Source of the DNA: Panulirus ornatus | Lineage: Eukaryota; Arthropoda; Malacostraca; Decapoda; Palinuridae | Direction: 5' to 3' | DNA length: 64,000 bases | Assembly: GCF_036320965.1 (NCBI RefSeq) | Contig: NC_092225.1 | Span: 53,617,868 to 53,681,867, forward strand | Part shown: in pieces, positions 22,501-34,500 of the stretch | Layout: every line of letters starts with the position of its first letter | Position numbering within the stretch: the first letter of the stretch is position 1 | Notes under the pieces: generated by a model | The model's input: only the letters and a program-made list of their open reading frames with translations | Database searches by the model: none | Told to the model about the DNA's origin: nothing | Program-made: the position numbers and the translations under genes

Positions 22501-25500
22501 GAACCATGGAAGCGGAAGTGGATCATAGGGTGGGGGAGGGGGCGAAAATTCTGGGAGCCTTGAAGAATGTGTGGAAGTCGAGAACATTATCTCGGAAAGC
22601 AAAAATGGGTATGTTTGAAGGAATAGTGGTTCCAACAATGTTGTATGGTTGCAAGGCGTGGGCTATGGATAGAGTTGTGTGCAGGAGGATGGATGTGCTG
22701 GAAATGAGATGTTTGAGGACAATGTGTGGTGTGAGGTGGTTTGATCGAGTAAGTAACGTAAGGATAAGAGAGATGTGTGGAAATAAAAAGAGCGTGGTTG
22801 AGAGAGAAGAAGAGGGTATTTTGAAATGGTTTGGGCACATGGAGAGAATGAGTGGGGAAAGATTGACCAAGAGGATATATGTGTCGGAGGTGGAGGGAAC
22901 GAGGAGAAGAGGGAGACCAAATTGGAGGTGGAAAGATGGAGTGAAAAAGATTTTGTGTGATCGGGGCCTGAACATGCAGGAGGGTGAAAGGAGGGCAAGG
23001 AATAGAGTGAATTGGAGCGATGTGGTATACCGGGGTTGACGTGCTGTCAGTGGATTGAATCGGGGCATGTGAAGCGTCTGGGGTAAACCATGGAAAGCTG
23101 TGTAGGTATGTATATTTGCGTGTGTGGACGTATGTATATACATGTGTATGGGGGGGGGTTGGGCCATTTCTTTCGTCTGTTTCCTTGCGCTACCTCGCAA
23201 ACGCGGGAGACAGCGACAAAGCAAAAAAAAGAAAAAAAAAAAAATGTCATGTGTACAAGTAGGAAGAGAGGAAACTGATTGGTTCTCAGTGAATATCGGT
23301 TTGCGGCAAGAGTGTGTGATGTCTCCATAGTTGTTTGATTTGTTTATGGATGGGGTGGTTAGAGAAGTGAATGCAAGAGTTTTGGAGAGAGGGGCAAGTA
23401 TGCAGTCTGTTGTGGATGAGAGGGCTTAGAAAGTGTCATTTATTGTTCATTGATGATACAGAGCTGGTAGCTGATTTGGTTGAGAAACTGCAGAGGTTGG
23501 TGACTGAGTTTGGTAAAGTTTGAGAAAGGAGAAAGTTGAGAGTAAATGTGAATAAGAGCAAGATTATTAGGTTCAGTAGGGTTAAGGGGCAAATTACTTG
23601 GGAGGTAAGTTTGAATGGAAAATGACTGGAAGAAGTGAAGTGTTTTAGATATCTGGGAGTGGATTTGGCAGTGGATGTAACCATACAAGTGGAAGTGGTC
23701 TCAGGGTGGGGAAGGGAGCAAAGGTTTTGGGACGATTGAAGAATGTGTGGAAGGCAAGAACGTTATCTTGGAGAGCAAAAATGGATATATTTGAAGGAAT
23801 AGTGATTCCAGCAATGTTATATGGTTGTGAGGCATGGGCTATAGATAGGGTTGTCTGGAGGTGGGTGGATGTGTTGGAAATGAAATGTTTGACGACAATA
23901 TTTGGTGTGAGGTGGTTTGATTGCGTGAGTAATGAAAGGGTAAGAGAGATGTGTGGTAATAAAAAGAGTGTGGTTGAGAGGGCAGAAGAGGGTGTGTTGA
24001 AATGGCTTTGACATATGGAGAGAATGAGTGAAGAAAGATTGACAAAGAAGATATATGTGTCAGAGGTGGAGGGAAGAAGGAGAAGTGGAAGACCAAATTG
24101 GAGGTGGAGGGATGGAGTGAAAAAGAGTTATCATGGCCTGAACATACAGGAGGTTGAAAGGCGTGCAAGGAATAGAGTGAATTGGAATGATGTGGTATGC
24201 TGGGGTCGACATACTGTCAGTTGATTGAACTAGGGCATGTGAAATGTCTGGGGTAAACCATGGAAAGGTGTATGGGCTCTGGATGTGAAAAGGGAGTTGT
24301 GGTTTCGGTGCATTACACATGACAGCTAGAGACTGAGTGTGAATGAATGTGGCCTTTTTTGTCTTTTCCTGGCACTACCTCGCTGATGGGGGAAGGGGAT
24401 GCTATTTCATGTATGGCGGGGTGGTGACGGAATGGATGAAGGCAGCAAGTATGAATATGTCCATGTGTATATATGTACATGTCTGTGTATGTATATGTTA
24501 TGTATGAGTTGAAATGTATATAGTATGTATACGTTGAAATGTATGTGTATGCATATATGTTAGTATGGGTGTTTATGTATATACATGTGTACTTGAATGG
24601 GTTGGGCCATTCCTTGTTTGTTTCCTTGTGCTACCTTACTGATGCGGTAGATGGCATTAAGTATAATAGAAAATAATAGAAAAGTATAATAGAAAATCCT
24701 CCCCTCTCGTTTTTTTTAATTTTCCAAAAGAAGGAACAGAGAATTGGGCCAGGTGAGGGTATTCCCTCAAAGGCCCAGTCCTCTGTTCTTAACACTACCT
24801 CGCTAATGCGGGAAATGGCGAATAGTTTGAAAGAAAAGAAAATAAAATAAATGTAAATGAATGTAGGTATATGTATATTTATTTTTTGCTTTGTCGCTGT
24901 CTCCCGCTTTAGCGAGGTAGCGCAAGGAAACAGAGGAAAGAGTGGCCCAACCCGCCCACATACACATGTATATACATACACGTCCACACATGCAAATATG
25001 CATACCTATACATCTCAACGTATACATATGTATACACACACAGACATATACATATATACGCATGTACATAATATATACTGTCTGCCTTTATTCATTCCCA
25101 TCAACCCACCACACATGAAATAACAACCCCCTTCCCCCCAAATGTGCACGAGGTAGTGCTAGGAAAAGACAACAAAGGACCACTTTCGTTCACACTCAGT
25201 CTCTAGCTGTCATGTAATAATGCACTGAAACCACAGCTCCCTTTCCACATCCAGGCCCCATAGAAATTCCCATGGTTTACCCCAGACGCTTCACGTGCCC
25301 TGCTTCAATCCATTGACAGCACGTCGGCCCCGGTATACCACATCATTCCAATTCACTCTATTCCTTGCACACCTTTCACCCTCCTGCATGTTCAGGCCCC
25401 TGATCACTCAAAATCTTTTTCACTCCATCTTTCCACCTCCAATTTGGTCTCCCACTTCTCCTTGTTCCCTCCACCTCCGACACATATATCCTCTTGGTCA

Positions 25501-28500
25501 ATCTTTCCTTGCTCATTCTCTCCATGTGACCCATCCATTTCAAAACACCCTCTTCTGCTCTCTCCACCACACTCTTTTTATTACCACACATCTCTCTTCC
25601 CCTTACATTACTTACTCGATCAAACCACCTCACGCCACATATTGTCCTCAAACATCTCATTTCCAGCACATCCACCCTCCTCCGCACACCTCTATCCATA
25701 GCCCACGCCTCACAACCATATAACATTGTTGGAACCACTATTCCTTCAAACATACCCATTTTTGCTTTCGGAGATAATGTTCTCGACTTCCACACATTCT
25801 TCAACACTCCCAGACCTTTCACCCCCTCCCCCACCCTATAATTCACTTCTGCTTCCATGGTTCCATCCGCTGCCAAATCCACTCCCAGATATCTAAAACA
25901 CTTCACTTCCTCCAGTTTTTCTCCATTCAAACTTACCTCTCAATTGACTTGTCCCTCAACCCTACTGTACCTAATAACCTTGCTCTTATTCACATTTACT
26001 CTCAGCTTTCTTCTTTCACACACTTTACCAAACTCAGTCACCAGCTTCTGCAGTTTCTCACACGAATCAGCCACCAGCACTGTATCATCAGCAAACAACA
26101 ACTGACTCACTTCTCAAGCTCTCTCATGCACAACAGACTGCATACTTGCCCCCCTTTCCAAAACTCTTGCATTCACCTCCCTAACAACCCCATCCATAAA
26201 CAAATTAAAACAACCATGGAGACATCACACACCCCTGCCGCAAACCTACATTCACTGAGAACCAATCACTTTCCTCTCTTCCTGCACGTACACATGCCTT
26301 ACATCCTAAATAAAAACTTTTCACTGCTTCTAACAACTTGCCTCCCTCACCATATGTTCTTAATACCTTCCACAGAGCATCTCTATCAACTCTATCATAT
26401 GCCTTCTCCAGATCCATAAATGCTACATACAAATCCATTTGCTTTTCTAAGTATTTCTCATATAAATTTTTCAAAGCAAACACCTGATCCACACATCCTA
26501 TACCACTTCTGAAACCACTTCCCCTATCTGATGCTCTGTACATGCCTTCACCCTCTCAATCAATACCCTCCCATACAATTTCCCAGGAATACTCAACAAA
26601 CTTATACCTCTTTAATTTCAGCACTCACTTTTATCTCCTTTGCCTTTGTACAGTGGCACTATTCAAGCATTCTGCCAATCCTCAGGCACCTCACCATGAG
26701 TCATACATACATTAAATAACAGCCAATCCTCAGGCACCTCACCATGAGTCATACATACATTAAATAACTTACCAACCAGTCAACAATACAGTCACCCCCT
26801 TTTTTAATAAATTCCAATGCATTACCTTCCAAATCCGCTGCCTTGCCAGCTTTCATCTTCCGCAAAGCTTTTGCTACCTCTTCTCTATTTACCTAATCAT
26901 TTTTCCCTGACCCTCTCACTCTGCACGCCACTTCGACCAAAACACCCTATATCTACCACTCTGTCGTCAAACACATTCAACAAACCTTCCAAATACTCAC
27001 TCCATCTCCTTCTCACATCACCACTACTTGTTATCACCTCCCCATTAGCCCCCTTCTCTGAAGTTCCCATTGATTCCCTTTTCTTACACACTTTATTTAC
27101 CTCCTTCCAAAACATCTTTTTGTTCTCCCAAAAATTTAATGATACTCTCTCAACCCTACTCTCATTTGCCCTCTTTTTCACCTCTTGCACCTTTCTCTTG
27201 ACCTCCTGCCTCTTTCTTTTATACATCTCTCACTCATTTGCATTATTTCCCTGCAAAAATCTTCCAAATGCCTCTCTCTTCTCTTTCACTAATAATCTTA
27301 CTTCATCCCACCACTCACTACCCTTTCTAACATGCCCATCTCCCACGCTTCTCATGCCACAAGCATCTTTTGCGCAAGCCATCACTGCTTCCCAAAATAC
27401 ATCCCATTCCTCCCCACTCCCCTTACGCCCTTTGTTCTCACCTTTTTCCATTCTCTTCTCAGTCTCTCCTGGTACTTCCTCACAGAAGTCTCCTTCCCAT
27501 GCTTACTTACTCTCACCACTCTTTTCACCCCAACATTCTCTCTTCTTTTCTGAAAGCCTTTACAAATCTTCACCTTCGCCTCCACAAGATAATAATCAGG
27601 CATCCCTCCAGTTGCATCTCTCAGCACATTAACATCCAAAAGTCTCTCTTTCGCACACCTATCAATTAACACACAATCCAATAACGCTCTCTGGCCATCT
27701 CTCCTACTTACCTATGTATACTTATGTATATCTCTCTTTTTAAAGCAGGTATTCCCAATCACCAGTCCTTTTTCAGCACATAAATCTACAAGCTCTTCAC
27801 CACCATTTCCATTTACAACACTGAACACCACATGTACACCAATTATTCCCTCAACTGCCACACTACTCACCTTTGCATGCAAATTACCCATCACTATAAC
27901 CCAGTCTTGTGCATCAAAACTACTGACACACTCACTCAGCTGCTCCCAAAACACTTGCCTGTAATGATCTTTCTTCTCATGCCCAGGTGCATATGCACCA
28001 ATAATCACCCATCTCTCTCCATCCACTTTCAGATTTACCCATATCAATCTAGAGTTTACTTCCTTACACTCTATCACATACTCCCAGCACTCCTGTTTCA
28101 GGAGTAGTGTTACTCCTTCCCTTGCTCTTGTCCTCTCACTAACCCCTGACTTTACTCCCAAGACATTCCCAAACCACCCTTCCCCTTTACCCTTGAGCTT
28201 CGTTTCACTCAGAGCTAAAACATCGAGGTTCCTTTCCTAAAACATACTACCTATCTCTCCTTTTTTCTCATCTTGGTTACATCCACACACATTTCGACAC
28301 CCCAATCTGAGCCTTTGAAGAGGATGAGCACTCCCCGCATGACTCCTTCTTCTGTTTCCCCTTTTAGAAAGTTAGAATACAAGGAGGGGAAGGTTCCCAG
28401 CCCCCCGCTCCCGTCCCCTTTAGTCGCCTTCTACGACACGTGAGGAATGCGTGGGAAGTATTCTTTCTCCCCTATCCCTGGGGATAGGGGAGAATATTAT

Positions 28501-31500
28501 TAGATATTATATACAAACACCTTTCTACTTTTCCTTGATTTGCATTTTGTACATTATGGAGAGGGGAGGGGAAAATTTTTTGCTTAACTAGCTTCTAAGC
28601 TAAGCAAAGATGTGATTCACCTGAGAAAGTATGTATATATATTTGTGTGTATGTATATATGTTTTGTAATTTTTATAACGCATTTTTCCTCTTTTCAGTG
28701 GGAGCCATCTCTGGATATAAGTCCACCAAGCATGAACTGGCCTCATGATGTTGTGAGTAACATCTATGGACATATATAATGTTTAATACCTTTATCGTGT
28801 GTGGTCGCATGAAACCAATTGAAGCCATTCACCTTTATGTGCACCAGGATTTGAACCTGGGTCAAGTATGCAGCAGTGAAGAATGTAACCACTTGGCCAT
28901 GATGGCACAAAAGTCTCCCATCTCAGACTGACATTTATGGTTCATAAGATGACTTGCCACCTCTTGTCACCAAATGGGTTATGGGTGACATGACCACTTT
29001 TCAGGCTTTAGAAACACTGTAAAAAGATTCCCTGGGCACTATGATGATGTACTTAAATCTCTACCATGTACTATCACATGAAATTGCAGTGAGCACCCCG
29101 GATTCAAACCTGAGTCAGTTGTTCAATAATCAGGGAGTTTAACCACTTAGCCGTGACTGTTCATAAATCTACCATCCCAGACCATCTTTTGTGGTCCATG
29201 ACATTCTCGTTGCCTTTCATGACCTCATGAGTTAAGGGAGATTGGATATCTCTTCAGACCTCAGAAACTCTCTAAAGCACTTCCTGGGGTCTGTGGTGAT
29301 ATATTTAAACCTCTGTTATGTACTGATGCATGAAAGTAATGAACCATTCACCTTTACAGACCTGAGGATTTGAACCCAAGACAGATACTCGACATGGGAA
29401 GTATGACCACTTGGTTGTGATGGTATGAAAGTGTCCCATCTTAGACCGTCATATATGGTCCATGAGATCCCCCACCACCTTTTATGACCTAATGGGTTAA
29501 GGGAGATTCGACTGCTCTTCATGCCTCAAAAACACTGTAAATCAATTCCCTGGGCACTATGGTGATATATATAAACCTCATCATGTACTGACAATTGAAT
29601 TTGATGTAAACCATTCACCTCTGTTCACCTCACAATTTGAACCCGGGTCAGATACTTGACAACTGGGGATTGTAACCACTTGGTCATAATGGTATAAAAG
29701 TCTCCCATCTCAGAACATCTGTGGTCCATGAGATTCCTCGCCACATCAAGTCTCCCTTAACTGATTTGGTCACTATAAGTGGCAAGGGATCTCATGGACT
29801 ACAGAAGATGGTCTGAGATCATAGATTTTTGCACTGTTACAGCCAAGTGTTTAAACTCTCCATTTGTTGATTATTTAAAATGGGTTTGAATCCTAGGGTG
29901 TACAGAGATGAATGGTTCACATTGATTTCATGTGACAGTGTATTACTGTAGTGCCCAGGGAATTGATTTAGTGCTTCTGAGGTATGAAAAGTGGTTGGGT
30001 CTCCCTTAACCCGTTAAGTGATTAGAGGTGATGAGGGATCTCATGGACCATAGAAGATGATCTGAGATGGGAGATTTTTGTAACATCATGACCAAGTTGC
30101 TACTTATCCCAATTGAAAAGTATTTCACCCAGGTTCAAATTCTGGGTCACATAGAGGTGAATAGTTTATATCAATTTCACATGACAGTACATGGTAGAGG
30201 TTTGAATATATTTCAGTGTTTTTGAGGCCTGAAGAATGGCCAGGTCTCTTAGGTCACGAGAAGTGGTGAGGAATCTCATAGACCATATAAGACAGTCTTA
30301 GATGCTTTTATACCATTATGGCCAGTTGGTTATACCCAGGGATTGTCGAGTATTTGACATAGGTTCAAACTGTAGGACACATGTTGGTGAATGGTTTAGA
30401 TATGTTTTGTTATGGTCATTTAGGTATATCATTTTGAATGATTGTACATTTGTAAATAATTTAATATGGATTTCTTAAGGATATGTTCATATTACCTTTT
30501 GGTTGTGAGGTGTAATTTGCCATTAAGATTTGCTGTAGAAACACTTGAATACATTGCCTTGAGAGCAGAGACCAAGTTTCACTTATGTGTAAGGCATTAC
30601 ATTCACATTAATGCAAATGGTTACATATGTATTTATAGTCTTGAATTTGTAATTCAAAAGTCTCACAAATGCATATCAGTAGAGTATTAGCTGATGAAGT
30701 AGTAGATGAAGATATCAAAGGATTTATACTTTATTGTGTATAATTCATATGTTTCATTTGTGAATGTGGAGGTGTGAGCGGAAACATTTTTTGATTATTT
30801 ACAATTCGTTTTTGCGTTTTGCCTATGGTGGAGAAATTAGTATTATTTGATGAATCAACTGAGAAACATTTTTTAATGTAATTGAAGGATTGAAAAGTTC
30901 TCATATTGGTGTAGAAACCAGCATTTTATCTTGAACATTGGACATGAGTTGTGGGTGTGTGTAAGTGAGCTAACAGGTACTTGTACTTAATCCCCATGTA
31001 AACAATAACAGAATCTAGGTAATAGGTTGATAAACAGATTTAGTATAAATGTATAACTTGGGATTTGTTAGGTTAGAAATAGGGTTATGTTTGTATAGAT
31101 CAGTGCAGTAGAATATGTAGCCAAAGAGTGTATTTTCACATGAATATGTATTTCACCCATTTCATAATATATATATTATTCTTTATTCACAGTCTAAAGA
31201 GGTGATTGCAGATCCTTCTGTGTATGTACCAAATGAGAACTTGCCTCCCGTTGGGCCCCTGCAACGTTGGGAGTTACAACCCAATGAGCTGGTGTTCTCT
31301 ATGAAGTATTCGCTATTTGCTCGCTGGGTGCAGGCACAAGTTATTGAAGTGGAAAGGCGAGAACCTAAGGTTTGTATATATAGTAGTGTCTTTTTCACTG
31401 CTACTCCACATCCTTATTTATTTCTTTAGTCATTTTACTCTCTCATGTCCCTTACGTATTTTTTTTATCATGCTTACAGTATGTATCCTGTAGTAATAAG

Positions 31501-34500
31501 AAATATTGAGATGCTTGATTTGTGTTGCGGAAACTTCATATTACTGTTCAGAATTCAGTTGTACATTTGTTATGAGTGATTTAACAGTTAATGTTACAAT
31601 GTGTATGATTGATTTGGATATTAAAGAGGTTTTAAGGATGAATGATAAATAGATGGAGTTATTTACCATTTTCCACATGAGCAAGGTAGCACTAGGAAGA
31701 GAGGAAAAATAGTTTCATTCACTTTCATTTACCCTCTGGCTGTCATGTATGGTGTACCAAAACCATAGCTCCCTTTCCACAACTAGGCCTCACAGACCTT
31801 TCTTTGGTTTCCAGGCGCTTGGTTTGAGCCCACTGATAGCACTTTAATACTCTGTATACCACCTTGCTCCTGTTCACTTAATCCCGCACATGCCTTACAC
31901 CATCCTGCATGTTTGGGCCTTTCATTCAATGTATCTTTCACTCCAACCTTATGCTAACTCTGCAGTTTCCCCTTTACCTCATTCTCTTTTCTTTTGAAAT
32001 TTATCCCTTCCTTGCTGTCCTCACCTACCTCATCCTCTTCATATGCCCTCTTACTACAACAGCTTTCTCATACCCTATCATTTCTTATTTGATGAACTTT
32101 CTTTTCACCACATATTGATGTCAAACATCTCATTTGCAATACATCCACCGTTTTCTCTCTTGTTATTTGCTAAGGGCCTGTGCCTCGCAACCATATAGGG
32201 CATTTGCTTCCTCAGCTGCAATGGTTGAATTTCCTGCCATGTACATATGTTTTTATTTTTATTTTGCTTTGTCGCTGTCTCCCGCGTTAGTGAGGTAGTG
32301 TAAGGAAACAGACAAAAGAATGGCCCAACCCACCCACATACACACGTATATACATACATGTCCACACAAGCAAATGTACGTACCTATACATCTCAACATA
32401 TACATATATACACACACACAAACATATACATATATACACATGTGCATAATTCATAGTCTGCCTTTCTTCATTCCCATCGCCACCCCACCACACATGAAAT
32501 AACAACTCCCTCCCCCTCATGTGTGCGAGGTAGCGCTGGGAAAAGACAACATAGGCCACATTTGTTCACACTCAGTCTCTAGCTGTCATGTAATAATGCA
32601 CCATAACCACTGCTCCCTTTCCACATCCAGGCTCCACAGAACTTTCCATGGTTTACCCCAGATGCTTCACTTGCCCTGGTTCAATCCACTGACAGCATGT
32701 TGGCCCCGGTATACCACATCGTTCTAATTCACTCTATTCCTTGCACACCTTTCACCCTCCTGCTTGTTCAGGCCCCTATTGCTGATGATATAGTGCTGGT
32801 GGCTGATTCGGGTGAGAAACTGCAGAAGCTGGTGACTGAGTTTGGTAAAGTGTGTGAAAGAAGAAAGTTAAGAGTAAATGTGAATAAAAGCAAGGTTATT
32901 AGGTACAGTAGGGTTGAGGGACAAGTCATCAATTGGGAGGTAAGTTTGAATGGAGAAAAACTGGAGGAAGTAAAGTGTTTTAGATATCTGGGAATGGATT
33001 TGGCAGTGGTTGGAACCATGGAAGCGGAAGTGAATCTTAGGGTGGGGGAGGGGGTGAAAGTTCTGGGAGCATTGAAAAATGTGTGGAAGTTGAGAATGTT
33101 ATCTTGGAAAGCAAAAATGGGTATGTTTGAAGGAATAGTGGCTCCAACAATGTTATGTGGTTGCAAGGCATGGGCTATAGATAGAGTTGTGCGGAGGAGG
33201 GTGGATGTATTGGAAATGAGATGTGTGAGGACAATATGTGGTGTGAGGTGGTTTGATCGAGTAAGTAATGAAAGGGTAAGAGAGATGTGTGGTAATAAAA
33301 AGAGTGTGGTTGAGAGAGCAGAAGAGGTTGTATTGAAATGGTTTGTTCACATGGAGAGCATCAGTGAGGAAAGTTTGATAAAGAGGATATATGTGTCAGA
33401 ATTGGAGGGAATGAGTAGAAGTGGGAGACCAGATTGTAGGTGGAAGGATGGAGTGAAAAAGATTTTGAGCGATCGTGGCTTGAACATATAGGAGGGTGAA
33501 AGGCGTGCAAAGAAAAGAGTGAATTGGAACGATGTGGTATACCAGGGTCAATGTGCTGTCAATGGATTGAAGCAGGGCATGTGAAGCATCTAGGGTAAAC
33601 CATGGAAAGTTTGTGGGGCCTAGATGTGGAAAAGGAGCTGTGGTTTCGGTGCTTTACACATGACAGCTAGAGACTGAATGTGAACGAATGTGGCCATTGT
33701 TGTCTTTTCCTAGTGCTACCTTGTGGGGGTAGGGGGTGCTATTTCAATGTGGCAGAGTGGCAACAGGAATGGCTGAGGGCAGCAAGTATGAATATGCACA
33801 TGTGTATATATGTATATGTCTGTGTATGTATGCTGTATATGTATGAATACATTGAAATGTATGAATATGTATATGTGCGGGTGTGGGCTTGTATGTATAT
33901 ACATGTGTACATTGGTGGGTTGGGCCATTCTTTCGTCTGTTTCCTGGCTCTAATGCAGGAGATTGCGACCAAGTATAATAGAATTGTAATAAATCATATA
34001 TATATTTTAATATGCTTAACCTCCACCTCTTGCGTTAGCGGCGAAGAATGGTCCAACCCACCCACGTGCACATGCATATACATAAATGCCCACACATGCA
34101 CATATACATACATATACATTTCATTGTATACATACGCATACATTTCAATGTATACATACATATACATACACAGTATTTTATTTATTTATTTATTATGGAG
34201 GTAAGGATGAAGATTTGTAGGGGTTTTCAGAAAATAGGAAATTATTTGGGTGAGAGAAGAGTATGAAAGTAAATGAACTTAGAAAATAGACTCCTATGAA
34301 GAAGTACCAGGAGTAATTGAGGGTAGAATGGCAAAAGGAGAGAGTAAATGAAGCTAGGGGAGTGGGTGAGGAATGGGAGTTATTTAGGGTAGCATTGCAA
34401 GTAGGTGTAAGAGAAGTGTGGCATGCAGAAGTGTGAGGTTGGCAGGTGAGAAAGAGTAGTGAGTGATGGGATGAAGTCAAGTTACTGTTGAAAGAGAAAA

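Larger units (their letters stand above)
20423..23235 (+). mobile_element. Young LINE-A copy with endonuclease, RT and medium-type 3' UTR
   Basis: It starts in the endonuclease (HEKKDHERQVFWEQL, GDLNAKVSNVAVEG, SDHYLVEAKV), passes the linker and a nearly intact RT to the normal end at 23039. Three lesions only: a TGA near 21027 (Cys/Ala region), one inserted base near 21565 and one deleted base near 21997. The 3' UTR is the medium deletion type (GGAAAGCTGTGT joined to AGGTATGTATATTTGCG). It ends in GCAAAAAAAAG and an A run. Confidence 0.9.
20184..24660 (+). mobile_element. Old LINE-A copy, plus strand, interrupted by a young LINE-A
   Basis: The left part (20184-20422) carries GFRSGRG to VKSFY-like RT sequence; the right part (23236-24660) resumes at ACTSRKRGN/CVMSP-equivalent sequence, passes the RT box (23446) and the C-terminal domain (23706-24224) and ends in a full 3' UTR near 24655. 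Divergence is clearly higher than in the inner copy. The A in the usual FADD box and several other residues are lost. Confidence 0.82.
24885..28494 (-). mobile_element. LINE-A copy complete from 5' UTR to tail (decayed)
   Basis: On the minus strand: 5' UTR 28494-28300 (GGGGATAGGGGAGAA...), endonuclease 28300-27600 (GVKSGVSERTRAREGVTLLL, GNLHAKV, DYYLVEAKV), linker 27450-26900, RT 26860-26060, C-terminal domain 25930-25376 and a full 3' UTR to 24885. Length 3.6 kb, the family's apparent full length. It shows one main ORF region and no ORF1. Open pieces remain (27712-28161, 27382-27681, 26897-27226, 26205-26543, 25376-25930), broken by stops and indels. Confidence 0.88.

Noticed and set aside
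24885..28494. Target-site duplication of the end-to-end LINE-A copy
   Set aside because: Flanks (TATATTTATTTT and AATATTATTAGA) are AT-rich and only loosely alike; no convincing direct repeat.
28839..30372. Seven genuine tRNA genes in intron 3
   Set aside because: A and B box motifs are present, but anticodon stems and acceptor pairing are poor, most units have mutated boxes, and the units include a common non-tRNA body; repeat-derived is more likely.
28800..30420. CRISPR array
   Set aside because: Repeats are long, diverged and inverted, in eukaryotic intronic DNA; no short identical repeats with unique spacers.
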